Shown here one piece after another: positions 24,713 through 35,559 of a DNA stretch of 64,000 nt (positions are counted from its first letter, which is position 1; each line of letters starts with the position of its first letter). The stretch spans positions 22,251 to 86,250 of the forward strand of contig QJNS01000295.1 of assembly GCA_004154925.1 (NCBI GenBank), given 5' to 3'. The DNA is from Monosporascus cannonballus. Lineage: Eukaryota > Ascomycota > Sordariomycetes > Xylariales. A program made the position numbers and the translations under genes. Below the pieces are notes generated by a model that ran no database searches, was not told where the DNA came from, and saw only the letters and a program-made list of their open reading frames with translations.

Positions 24713-24831
24713 TGTGATGATATGCACAGCTAGTCCTTATATGATAGATTAGGGTGTCCCAATCCTAATTAGAGTTTGGAATTGCTGACCTTTTAGTATT
24801 GTGGTTAGCGTCGCACCCTCGCTATCTTATA
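24713..24831. mobile_element. 119-bp un-RIPed insertion with CAAAA duplication
   Basis: A sharply bounded island of balanced composition, starting TGTGATGATATGC and ending GCTATCTTATA, flanked by CAAAA at 24708-24712 and 24832-24836. TG..TA ends (TA from CA) and 5-bp duplication suit a very small solo LTR. The segment TAGTATTGTGGTTAGCG near 24794-24810 resembles a tRNA D-arm/box A, so a SINE-like origin is an alternative. It occurs once in the window, which explains the absence of RIP. Confidence 0.6.
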
Positions 24832-24836
24832 CAAAA

Positions 24837-25860
24837 TAGCTGACAAAATAATACTTAAGAACGAAAATTAAATCGATTTTATTAAAGTTATAATAGAGTT
24901 TATAGATAAACAAATATTTAAAATAATTAGTAAATTTATTTCTAAATGGTTCGACTATAATAGTATTAGCGAATAAAACTATAAAACTAACGATATTTTC
25001 GAAAACCATATATTTATTAATTTATCGATAAGAAAATAATAACTCTCAAAATTATCTATATCAATAAAATTATTTCTAGCAGTAAAACCACAAATTAAAT
25101 ATTCGAAAATTCAATTAAGGATAACGAAAAATATATTAAACTTTCATATATTACTAGAATTATATGTATCGATAAATACTTAAACTTATATTTTATAAAT
25201 TTTATTAAGAAAAACGAAATATCTGATAAATTTTCTCGAAGTAATAAAGTTATCCGTATCAGCAAAACTTAAACCTGCTACCTAAAATCTTAATTAATAA
25301 TAACGTAATACTCGTTAAATTTTTCTATACCGATAAATCTATTTCGGTTAAAAAATTATTTTTAATACCTAAAAAACCATACTTTTTTTTTATAAAAAAA
25401 CCATACAAAACGTTTTTTATTTAACAATATCAATTTTCTATTTAAAAACAAAAATTAATTTTATTATCTTTTATTAATAACGGCCAAACAAGTATTATAA
25501 TGAAAAAGATAAATAAAAACTCGATTCGGCTATTTATCATACTCGAATTAGCAATAAATACGGTAAAAATACCCGCTTTTTCGACGAAATTACTAAGAAA
25601 ATCGATTAATTTTTCAACAAATTTACGCTTAAAGTCTTTACAGAACATTCATACTTAAAATCCATTCGAAATACGTAAAACGTGCTTATAAAGCTAATAA
25701 AAATAATAAAACGCGCGATGATATTATATCCGTTAAAGCGATTATTTTAATTACTAAATATTATAAGCTAAAAGTCTAGATTAATAATAGGATTAATAAA
25801 TATTTCGCAAATATAAAATGTCTCAATTTATATTAAGTTATTTTTATCGCGTTTAAAATT
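24837..25860. other. RIPed DNA left of T5
   Basis: About 1 kb of target sequence into which T5 inserted; it continues at 32883. A word similar to ATC(C/T)(G/A)TATC(A/G)(A/G)(T/C)AAA recurs about every 100-150 bp between 25050 and 25360 (TATCTATATCAATAAAA, TATATGTATCGATAAAT, TATCCGTATCAGCAAAA, TTCTATACCGATAAAT), suggesting an ancient repeat-containing protein or tandem repeat. No domain recognised. Open frames at 24827-25009 and 25442-25648 (minus) look like noise. Confidence 0.35.
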
Positions 25861-26283
25861 TGTGACGGCTAGGCGGTTTAACCAACTATTAAACCTTAGT
25901 CGTACGAGTTTATATTGGTAGGAGTATCGTGGGATTTTGAGCAATAGATACAGTAACGTGTTACGTCTCGTAATACTAAGGGTGCTTTAAGTAAGAAATT
26001 GTTATTACAAGCTGAAGCTATTTAAATTATAGAATTAACGAGTATATATATTTTTTCATAGATCCCGTTGGATTCCTTAAATTGTTCCGGATCTATATCG
26101 GATATCTGCGTGAATCTCGTTGGATCCTTTAGATCATTTCGAATCTATATCGGATAACTGCATAGATCTTGTTAGATCCCTTGGATTATTCCAGATCCAT
26201 ATTACGTAGTTTTGACCTACTTGGGTCTTATTTCGATTACCTAGTGACCGTTTCCGAGACCTTGTTTCGGTTGAGTTATAATA
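25861..26283 (-). repeat. T5 3' LTR with 3 x 52-bp tandem repeat
   Basis: Plus strand starts TGTGACGGCTAGGCGG and ends GAGTTATAATA. It is 104 bp longer than its partner at 32564-32882 because a unit of about 52 bp (TAGATC.CGTTGGATCC..TTCCGGATCTATATCGGATA-like) is present three times at about 26060-26215 and once in the partner. The array lies where promoter elements would be expected in U3/R. Confidence 0.85.
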
Positions 26284-26934
26284 CGATTTTTCCTTTTTTT
26301 CGAATTTGCTCTTAAGATTTTTTTAGTAAGATTTTTCCTTATCTGTTATTATATTTAACCGAATTATTAAGAACTGTAAATATATTAACCCAAAAAAATA
26401 CGAAACCTTAATTCGTTTAGTTTTTAATTTCGGTTTTAAAGTTATGTTTTATATATTTTATTTCCACGTTAATAATTTAGACTTCACATCGGATAATATA
26501 ACGCGTTATTAGTAATATATTTTGAAAAAACGCTATTACAACGGTTCCGATATTTCTATTTTATTTTTAAGTAATATTAATAAGGAAATAAAACGTTTGC
26601 GATTAAAAGATTTTTTTACCGGTTAATATTTTCGTTATATTTGTTAAGAATTATTAATAGTATTTTATCGTTTAAACGAGACGTTATTCTGTTTAAAACG
26701 TTTTCGTATTTAATAAGATTTTTTTCGTAAAAAAGGCATAAAACTAGTTAACCGGGGCGTTTAATCTCTAGATAAACTGGAACAACAAAAAAAGGCCGAT
26801 TGTCTAGAGGCGAAACGTAAGCGTTTGGAAATTAAGATTTGCGCCGTATTTCTTAAATGGTTTTATTTTTTAAATCTTATTATGGACGTAAACTAGGACG
26901 CAATTATTTCCGGTGGTTCCGCCGTTATTGGTAA
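26284..26934 (+). pseudogene. Antisense ORF remnant in T5 3' region
   Basis: Opposite to T5 pol, a plus-strand frame from about 26690 reads L-K-R-F-R-I-x-x-D-F-F-R-K-K-G-I-K-L-V-N-R-G-V, then S-L-D-K-L-E-Q-Q-K-K-A-D, L-E-A-K-R-K-R-L-E and D-V-N-x-D-A-I-I-S-G-G-S-A-V up to the chromodomain. Its four or so stops are TAA/TAG. It shares with the T3 antisense frame the pattern R-L-R-K-Q..F-R-x-x-G..R-G-x-Q-S-L-D-[EK]-L-E, so the two are homologous at their core but diverge on both sides. Earlier part (26284-26690) not readable. Confidence 0.5.
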
Positions 26935-29900
26935 AAGTTCTTTAATAAGCGCTGGATATCGATAAAACTTTTACCAGATTTCTAAATATTTTCGAAATTC
27001 GAGTACTTTTTTCATTTGATTAGGTACTAGGTAAGCCCGTTTTGTTTTCGTATATTAAGGATTTTCTTTACCTTATATACTTATTCGTTTTTTTTACTTT
27101 TAGGTCATTTTATGCCGTATATACATTAATTATATCCGCTGTTAAGTAGAATAAAAAATATAAAAAATTAAATAAAATTTAACTTTAGGTAAAATTTCTA
27201 GTTAATAGTTGTTTTCTGAGATTGTCTTGGCGATTTTATATAAACCGATATATTTGTAATCGAATCTTTTGTTGGGTCGTTTTGTCTAAATATTTTTTGT
27301 AACGCGAAAAATCATTTCCCCTTTTTCGAACGTTAATTTTTTTTAACTTTTTCTGATTACAATACTTATTTATCTAATTGTATACGAATTTCAGTTTTAT
27401 TTTTATTTCTTGGTGCAGCTATTTAAGCTATTTCGACGTAAGGATTGCTTTAATATTAATTAAATCGTCGTCGCGTACTTTTTTATAAATTTCTGAGATA
27501 AATACAAAATTTGCGTTCGTAAGTATTATTTTGATATTTTCGTAATAACTGGTATTATAAGCTAGTTATTTTGTTAGTAATTAATATAATATCGTAAATA
27601 GGTTTCTAAGATTTTATTTATTCGTTTTATTTTTTCGTTTATCTATAATTGAAAAGCGTTAAATAATTTATAGTTTAAGTCGGTTTATATTATTAGGCTT
27701 TGCTAGAATTTCGGTGCAAATATTAGTCCTTTCATTGGAATAATTTCTATTAGTAACTCATATATATTAAAAATACTTTTAAAAAATAGGTTATTTATTA
27801 GGCGTTTATATCTATATAATATAATAAGAAATAGGAAAATTTCGTAAATCGATCCATAATTACGAAGATATTGTTATAATATATTTTTATAGCTAGATTT
27901 TTTGATATAGAAAATTTAGTAATAAAGTCGAATATAACTAAATATTATAATTGCTTTATAACTAATAATAGCTGTAATTTTTTATATATCTTATATTGTC
28001 AATCTGTTGTTCTAGCGTAAGTATCGTATTATTATATAATTTTTTATGGAGTTAATTTTATTTCAAAAAAGATATATATGCGTCAAAGCCGTTGTACAGT
28101 TTTGTGAATCCCTAGATATCTATATAATTGATATTCGTATATATTTCGCATTAAATATTTTTGATATTCTTTTAAAATTTGTATTTTGTTCGTTTTTTTT
28201 TTTTTTTTTTTTTTTTTGGGAGATCGTCGTTGTACTGATGGATTTTCTAATATATATCAAAAGGTATTGCCCGAATTGTCGTAATTTGTTGCGGGCGTAA
28301 ATATCTTTTTATAGTAATGTCGAAAATTATATAGCTAAATTTGACCAATTTTTTTCGAAGTTTAGTCGTTTGCTTAAAGGATTGGCTTTGCCGTTTTTTG
28401 AACTTTTTTATAAATAATAACGAAGTCGAAGTTCGCCAATTTTTTCGCGTATTTTAATTATTATTCTATAAGTTCTCTGGTTGTAATAAAACGAGTAAAA
28501 TTTTAATAATTAGTATAAACTTTAATTTGGTATAAACTTTCTTTTAAGAAATATTTGAACTTTTGAAAAGCTATAATAATGGCCATAAATTTCTTATTTG
28601 GAATGCTGTAATTAAGTTCGGTGCCTTTTAATTCGTATAAGAAAAATGTAATAGGGTATAGTTTGCCTTAATTATTTCGTTATCCGATTATTGCTTTTAA
28701 AGCGCAATCCGAAATATCGGTTTTTAGTTTAACGAGGCGTTTTGGATCGTATATGATTAATATTTGTTCGTTAATAATTATATTCTTGATATTTTGAAAT
28801 GCTTTTTTTTTTATTTCGAGCGTCTATTTGAACTGTTTCTTTTTCGTAAGATTGGTTAAAAATATAGTTATTTTGTTAAAATTTCGCATAAAAGTTCTGT
28901 AATAGTTGGCGAATTTAAGGAATGCTTATACTTTTTAACCGTAATTGGCGTTTGTTATTCTATAATTGTAGTAATCTTTTTAGGGTCCATCTTGATATGT
29001 TTTAGAAAAATAATTTATCTCAGATATTTTACTTTCTATGCGTGAAACTGACTTTTTTCTGCGTTAATAAGTAGCTTTGCGTTCTGTAAAGCTTGAAAAA
29101 CCTTATAAACGTATCTTGTATGTGTTTTTTTTTTAAAAAGAAATAAGAATATCGTCGAGATAACAAATGACGAAAATATCGAAATGTTTTCGTAATACAT
29201 AATTTATTATCCGTTTGAAGATTATTAGTACGTTCATAAGTTTTATTGGCATAACCAAGTACTTAAATAATCCGTATTTCGTTTTAAAAGTTATTTTTTA
29301 TTTGTATTTTTTAATCTTAATAAGGTTATATTTATCTTTAAGATCGAATACTGTGAATTATTTGGTTCTGTAAATTCGGCTTTTTATTTACGTAATTAAA
29401 GATAATAATATTCTATTTTTAATAATAATATCGTTGTCGATAATTAACTATAAGTTGTAATTTCTTATTTTTTTAGATACGAAAAAATAAGATATTCTGT
29501 TAGTAATTTCGAAAGTTAAATCCATTTTTTGTAACCGATTTTCGAGGTATTTTTTAAGAACGTATAATTTATTTCCGTTAAGTTATAAATAAGGTAGAAT
29601 TTCGTCGAAAATCCTTTTTTAAGGATTATTTCATAATTTTATTTATTCTCTTCTATTAATTTCGTATTAAGTTCTTTTTTAAAAAGTTGTTTATATCGGT
29701 GGTATTATGATAGTATATTGATTAAATCTTTTAATTTCTGGGACTGTTGCTTTAAATCGTTATTTAGTTGCTTTAGTTTCGCTTTAATAGTAATAATAAT
29801 GCGTCGTATTTTTTTGATGCCCATTTTCTTTCTTGTATTGTATCTCTTTGAGTGGTAAGATTTTTGTCGTGTTCTTATGCCTGCATTTGTTGTTATTTCT

Positions 29901-30310
29901 AATTAAGTATTAAGATCTCGATTTTTTTAATCCGCTAATATAATATAAGATGAACTTTATTTAGTTAATCTTTTCATTAGTTATAACCTTATACTAATAC
30001 ATCCATGGCCTTTTTAAGATTATATCGTAATTTCTGAATAAAACGATATTGAAATTAACTATTTAATATCGTTTTTAGATAAAAATCTCGAAATGATTAA
30101 TTTCGCGTATAATCTTTTTGTTATCGTAAGCGAATTCCTGACTTTCGTCATTCGTTGTTATATAAGGTTTTAATTTGTATTTCTATAATAATTTATGCTT
30201 ATTAACCATATTCGATATATTATAATTTCCGCCCAAAGTTTCGTAATCTATTATTGCAATATACCAGTACGTTTCGATACGTATATCCAAGATAATAAAG
30301 TTATTAACGG
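26935..30310 (-). pseudogene. T5 pol pseudogene (PR-RT-RH-IN-chromodomain)
   Basis: Read on the minus strand. Protease near 30230-30300, RT about 29560-28850 with Y-L-D-D-I-L-I at 29162-29142 (active site intact), RNase H about 28760-28350, integrase about 28280-27150, and chromodomain 27075-26935 with V-K-K-I-L-N-I-R-K-Q-N-G-L-T. Codon for codon homologous to T3 pol. Interrupted by TAA/TAG stops. The plus-strand open frame at 28046-28300 is an antisense shadow that includes an 18+ T homopolymer near 28193-28217. Confidence 0.85.
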
Positions 30311-30378
30311 CTTTTATCGTCGCGTTTGAAGCCTTTTTCTAAGGATTTTTTCTAATTGTTTTAAGTTTTGTTATTTTG

Positions 30379-30568
30379 TGTGATGGGCACGATGCGTAGG
30401 TTGAACGGAGGCACGGCCCAACAAAGGTTTATATTCAAGGTAAAAAGGGAAAGGGAGAAATAGCTAGCTACTAGCAACGTGGCTGCTCTCTATATATATA
30501 TAGGTAAGCTCGGGCTAAGGAGCTCGCTCCGTAAGCCCGAGCTGCCCTATAGGCTCTAGCCTGTAACA
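30379..30568. mobile_element. 190-bp solo LTR with hairpin, in T5
   Basis: TGTGATGGGCACGATGCG to GCCTGTAACA, perfect 5-bp target duplication TTTTG at 30374-30378 and 30569-30573. Not RIPed. Contains (TA)n at about 30491-30502 followed by a long hairpin: AGCTCGGGCT (30507-30516), GGAGC-TC-GCTCC (30519-30530) and AGCCCGAGCT (30534-30543). Small size and TG..CA ends fit a solo LTR of a compact copia-like or TRIM element. No internal sequence is present to assign it. Confidence 0.88.
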
Positions 30569-30899
30569 TTTTGCGGCTTTTTTATAAGTAATCTTTTTTT
30601 AATTTCTTTTCCAGTTTGTCGAATTTTGGCTAAGTTTTTATGTATAATGCGTTAAGTTATTGCATTTGTTATTATTGTCGGCGTATTGTTTTTTTCGAAT
30701 TATACTAATTGTTTTCGGTTTTGCTGTAATTCTTTTCCTTATTAAGTAAATTACTTTCCTATGATTTCGATTATATCTTATTGTACGTTACACTGGTTAT
30801 TATTTCAAAGCTTATTTATGAACTAACGTATTTTTTCCTTAATAAGTTTTTTTCGTTAGAGTTTATAATAAATATTAACTGAAAATAGCGATCTGTAAT

Positions 30900-32507
30900 A
30901 GTTTTTTAGTAGTATTTTTTTATTATATACTAGATTAATTTCTTTTTCGTTTAATAGTTATATTAGTTATAATAATAAAAAGAAATTTTATATAAGCATT
31001 ATTTTTTTAGGTTAGATTTATGTTTCGAGCAGTTGATAAATATCTTTTAAGGCTATAAATTAAAAGTATCGATATTATTATTTATTGTTTTTGTTATTTC
31101 CAGTTCGGTTTAGAAAATCAAAACTCTTATAATATATGCGAATCGTCTATCCGTAAATGTATTATTTCCATTTTTCGTAATCGGAATATTTTCGTCGTCG
31201 ACCATGTATAGCATATATTCTGCCATATCGATTAGAGGTTTCGAGCTAGATTTTCTCTGTTTAATTCTGGTATTTGCCTAATTATCCTTGTAATTTTCTT
31301 GTTATGTTTACGATATCTATTTAGCCAGCTTTCTGGCTTTTCGTATTCCTTATTAGACTTTTTGCTATAAAGGACCTGGCGTGTATTTAAGCTGAATTAT
31401 GTTAATGAGTTTGTTTCCGTTTTTCTGATTTTCTTTGGATTATTTTTTGGGTATAAGGTTTTAATTATTTTGACGAGGTTTTTTAGATATCTTGCACCAC
31501 GTTACTTTGTACTTGATTTTATTATAATTAAAGCATTTAATTTAGTTCTCGTTTTTTTATAAATAGCTTTTAATTCTATAAGTCCTAGTTCTGTATCGTG
31601 AAAAATGTTATCGTGTTGAAAAACATTAGTATTAGCCGTCTATCGAGGTTTGTTATTATTTTTTTTCTAGTGTCTGTAATATATTAAACGTATTATCGAT
31701 CGTCGATCTTAACTGCTATTACAATATAATCCGATAAATAATTAGGCCGATCGAATTTAAAAAGTTCTTTTTATATTTCCTTTTTCAGGCCGTCGAAAAA
31801 CTTAGCTATTAATATTTTTTATCCTTAGTTCAGTTTAAAGGCTAATTAAACGAACGTACTGTCGTAATTAGATATTGATTCTTTTTATCGTAACTGCTAG
31901 ATTTATATTTCGGCTTTTGTTTTTTCGTTTATTATTCCGAAAATCTTCGTTAATACTTGCTTAAATTGCTCGTAATCGTTATATATTCGTATTACTTCCG
32001 TGTTTGTTTTTCGATTAATAATGTAATATGTTTTTTATAACGGGTTTAAATCAAATGATCACATTTTCGATAAATCGTCCGATTGCGAATTTAATTCGTA
32101 TAATAGGCGTAATAAATCGAATAGGAAAATACCCGAAATATGTTAGGTATTAAGTTAGGAATAATTGTAACTTAGTTAAGATTCCGTCGAAATATTCTGG
32201 CTTGGAGGGTTTGAGAACCTTTTTTAGTTTTTTGGTAAAGTTTAGCTAAATGATTTAGTTCGTTCGAATGGATTTTTAGGTTTCGGAAGTTTTTTTTAAG
32301 CTTTGTATAGGCGGCTTAAAAGAATATCGTAAGATTATTATTGTCTTTCTTAAGCTAAATAATATATTCGTTTATGGCATCTAAGCGTCGAAGAACTTTT
32401 TTATAAAAAAAGCGAAGTTATTTCTTTTTTTTCTCGGATTTCATTCCGATATCCGAGCTATTAAGGATTTAGTAAATGGGCTGTTCCGGCTGTTTGCTAG
32501 TAAATAT
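30900..32507 (-). pseudogene. T5 gag pseudogene
   Basis: Minus-strand frame starting at ATA (from ATG) about 32507. Its midsection carries F-D-G-L-K-K-E-I-x-K-E-L-F-K-F-D-R-P-N-Y-L and A-V-K-I-D-D-R-R-Y, the typical Ty3 gag pattern, but the N-terminal part is unlike T1/T10 gag, so T5 is a distinct subfamily. The C-terminal region contains a Lys-rich, Asn-rich nucleocapsid-like stretch. About one stop per 25 codons, mainly TAA/TAG. Confidence 0.7.
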
Positions 32508-32563
32508 AATGTCGGTAATATTATTCAAAGTTTGGCGATATTATTAAATAAAAGCTTATAACG

Positions 32564-32882
32564 TATAACGGCTAAACGGTTTAACCAATTATTAAATCTT
32601 AATCGTACGAGTTTATGTTGGCAGAAATATCGTAGGATTTTGAGCAATAAATATAATAACGTATTACGTTTCGTAATATCAAAGGTACTTTAAGTAACGA
32701 ATTGTTATTGCAAGCTGAAGTTATTTAAATTATAGAATTACCGAGCATATATATCTTTTCATGGATCCCGTTAGATCCCTTGGATCACTCCGGATCCACG
32801 TCACGTGGTTTCGACCCACTTAGGTTCTGTTTCGGTTACCCAGTGATCGTTTTCGAGACTTTGCCTCGATAAGATTATAACA
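32564..32882 (-). repeat. T5 5' LTR
   Basis: Plus strand TATAACGGCTAAACGG (RIPed from TGTAACGG) to GATTATAACA. Holds a single copy of the 52-bp unit (ATGGATCCCGTTAGATCCC..) and a GC-rich block with CACGTCACGTGG. The open minus frame over 32801-32986 is not a gene. Confidence 0.85.
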
Positions 32883-33009
32883 AAATTAACTTTACAATTA
32901 ATAACAGTAACAGTATTTATAATAATATATTTATATTTTAAAACATTAATTATAAAATCTATAAAAGTTTTAATCAAAAAATACATTTAATATTATTAAA
33001 AGTATTTTT

Positions 33010-33326
33010 TGTCATAATCTAACGAACCACAGTCTTCAGAAACAGTCTGCTGCGACCCAACCACAAGTGCGCGGTGGGGCAGGTCACGTGATGGATCACC
33101 AACTTACTAGTGGTAAGCCAGTGAGCTAGATCAAGATATATATGTTTATTATTTCCATAGTTTAAATAGCTTCAGCTTGCAATAACAATTCCTTACCCAA
33201 GGCACTCTTGGTATTACGAGAGGTAATACATTACTGTATCTATTGCTCAGATTCCCACGATATTCCTGCTAACATAAACCCGTACGACTAAGGTTTAATA
33301 GTTGGTTAAACCCTTTAGCCGTTACA
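33010..33326 (+). mobile_element. Solo LTR, family I, weakly RIPed
   Basis: TGTCATAATCTAACG to GCCGTTACA, 317 bp, plus orientation, one GATC..CACCAACTTACTAGTGG unit, intact conserved module with both ends canonical. Flanks TTTTT (33005-33009) and TTTTG (33327-33331) are a near but imperfect duplication in low-complexity DNA. The sequence to its right is not family I leader, so it is a solo LTR rather than a 5' LTR. Confidence 0.8.
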
Positions 33327-35177
33327 TTTTGGTTAATATAAATATAATTTTTCACGCTATTAAAAAGAATCCACAATAACATTGCAATAATTATTCATAA
33401 TTAATATTAAAATTATAATTATTTTTAAAAACGCTAAAGAAATTGCTTTCGTTTAATATACCGTTTTATAAAATATGTTATACAAACTGGAAATTATCGA
33501 AATCCTATTAAGCATATTAGATAATAAACGATAATAATTATAAAGTTGTTATTAAAAATAACGAAGATTTCGTTAAAACGTATATTAGTTAATGCGAAGT
33601 AATAAGCATTTTGTTAAAATAAGTTAAAACAACGTACACGTAGATTAAAGATTATATAGATATTTATAACAAAATATATCTTATATTAATAATTAAAGGT
33701 TTTAAAGTATACGTTTAATTTTGCGGATTAATATTAGATATTGAATTTTTATTTGAATAATTAAAACCAACCATGTTAATTATAATACTGTAGGTTATAC
33801 AGTTATTTCTTTTAAGAAAACAAGATATTTTCTAGAGATTTTAAAATTACGATTATAATAATCGGGTTTTTAATTATACGTAATTAAGAAATTCTATAAA
33901 TCTTTAAATAAAAAATAACAAAGTAATTACATTTATATAATTATACGTACCTTACAATTACTAATTTATCATAAGTAAAAACTTGCTATTATTTCTACGT
34001 TATCTTATATAATTATTTCGTTACTTTTTTCAAATTCTACGTAATCTCTAAGAGGACGATAATTACGATAAAAAACAACGAAATTAGATTTAGTTATTAT
34101 TTACAAAAAAGTGTAAAAACGATAACACAAATGCTGTAATTAATAATTAAACATTTTAAAAAGATTAAATCAAATGTATTACACAATTTTTGATATTATC
34201 TTAAATTGATATTTATATATACGAGAAATTATAACAATATAAATTACAACTTACGACGTATATTAGAATATTAAAAAATAGAGTAATAATTTACTAGAAA
34301 GAAAATAAATAAACTAGAAGTTTTTAAAAAATATCAAATCGATCTAATACGCTATATATATAAATATCAATTATATAAATACTTAGAAATCTAGAAAACG
34401 ATAAAACAGCATTAACTTATTTACTATTTTCTTAAAATAAAAATAGTAATTTAAAAAGTACGATAATAATAAAGTCTTTGTAATAGATTTAAGATATAAT
34501 ACTATAAACCTCATGCAAAGCTACAACTGTTACTAGTTTTTAAAAAAAACAATAAAACTTAGTTATCATATATTTTATTATTAAATTTCTTCTAGTTTAA
34601 AACTCGATAACAAAAATATATTATGATAGCATTTCCGTAATTATCGACAAATTCACGAAGTTTTTCTACTTCTTATCTTATTAAAAAATACGAATACTAA
34701 ACAAATAATATATATTTTTAAGCTAATATCTTTAATATATATAAATTAATTTCTAAAATTATTTGTAATAAATAACGGTACTTGGTTTAATGTCTTCAAT
34801 ATATATATTAACATATATTGATTTAATATATAAATTATTTAACGTATTTAAATCTTACATAGACAGAGAATTAAAACGATTAAATTAAACATTAAAAACC
34901 TATTTACGGTATTACATTAAATAGGAACACAATAATTAGGTTAAAATATTACCTGTTACGTAATGAACTTATAATACTAATACAGACGAAAATATTAATA
35001 TAACTTTAACAAATGATAATTTTAAATTTATATCTAATATTTACAAAATCACATATAATAAACTTATTAATATTAAGAAAATATTTACGTTGAAACAACT
35101 TGAACAATTACACTAAGTAATAAAATGAAAATTAAAATTCACATATAACTAGATAAGAAAATATTCTAATTAAATAC
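33327..35177 (+). pseudogene. T6: Ty3 RNase H-integrase relic, left part
   Basis: Plus strand. RNase H end near 33960-34130 (Y-H-K..., then F-V-I-I-Y-K-K-V, equivalent to D-F-V-I-I-Y-K-K-G in T1). Integrase core near 34570-34720 with V-I-I-D-K-F-T-K-F-F-Y-F. The integrase C-terminal segment reaches 35177, where T7 is inserted; the frame continues at 46855. Upstream 33327-33950 is too decayed for a clear RT. Heavily RIPed and older than T7. Confidence 0.65.
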
Positions 35178-35454
35178 TGAATTGGGTTAGGGAGAATTGG
35201 TCTTGATCAGTGCGGATAACCATTTTATGTCACGGAATGAGACTGTCGAAAAATAAAGAACTGAATCCGATTGTATTAATGGTGTTAAACCTTGATGACT
35301 AAAAAAATGACGGAAGATATGCTAAGTGGTGATGGTGCCAGTTATGCCTAGGGGTTGAACCCATGGCGAAAAAGAATTTCTTAATATATATGCGAAATTC
35401 GGGCTTTCTGATTAGCCGAATCTGATTATAGATATAATATCCCGCCCCACTGTA
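35178..35454 (-). repeat. T7 3' LTR
   Basis: Plus strand starts TGAATTGGGTTAGGG and ends CCCGCCCCACTGTA. Very similar to 46569-46850 with C-to-T/G-to-A differences. Shared word CCCATGGCGAAAAAGAA. The open minus frame 35299-35529 overlapping it is not a gene. Confidence 0.8.
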
Positions 35455-35559
35455 AGACTTTTTTCTTACAATAAAAAACGTTTCGTTTTGTCGTAAGAAA
35501 TAATAATATCTTAATGCTATAACAAGCATACTATATTTATGTCCTTATTAATTAATCCT

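Larger units (their letters stand above)
25861..32882 (-). mobile_element. T5: complete Ty3 chromovirus, minus strand
   Basis: 7,022 bp, LTRs 25861-26283 and 32564-32882, perfect target duplication AAATT at 25856-25860 and 32883-32887. LTR 3' modules and pol are family I, but gag and the LTR 5' halves are of a different subtype from T1-T3. RIP is weaker than in the neighbours: the RT active site YLDD is intact. A 190-bp solo LTR is inserted at 30379-30568. An antisense frame occupies the 3' region next to the left LTR. Confidence 0.93.

Noticed and set aside
24790..24822. tRNA gene
   Set aside because: Only a D-arm/box A-like stretch is present. No acceptor stem, anticodon loop or T-arm can be folded.
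28046..28300. Plus-strand open frame with a long Phe run
   Set aside because: Antisense to the T5 integrase/RNase H region. The Phe run is a T homopolymer at 28193-28217.
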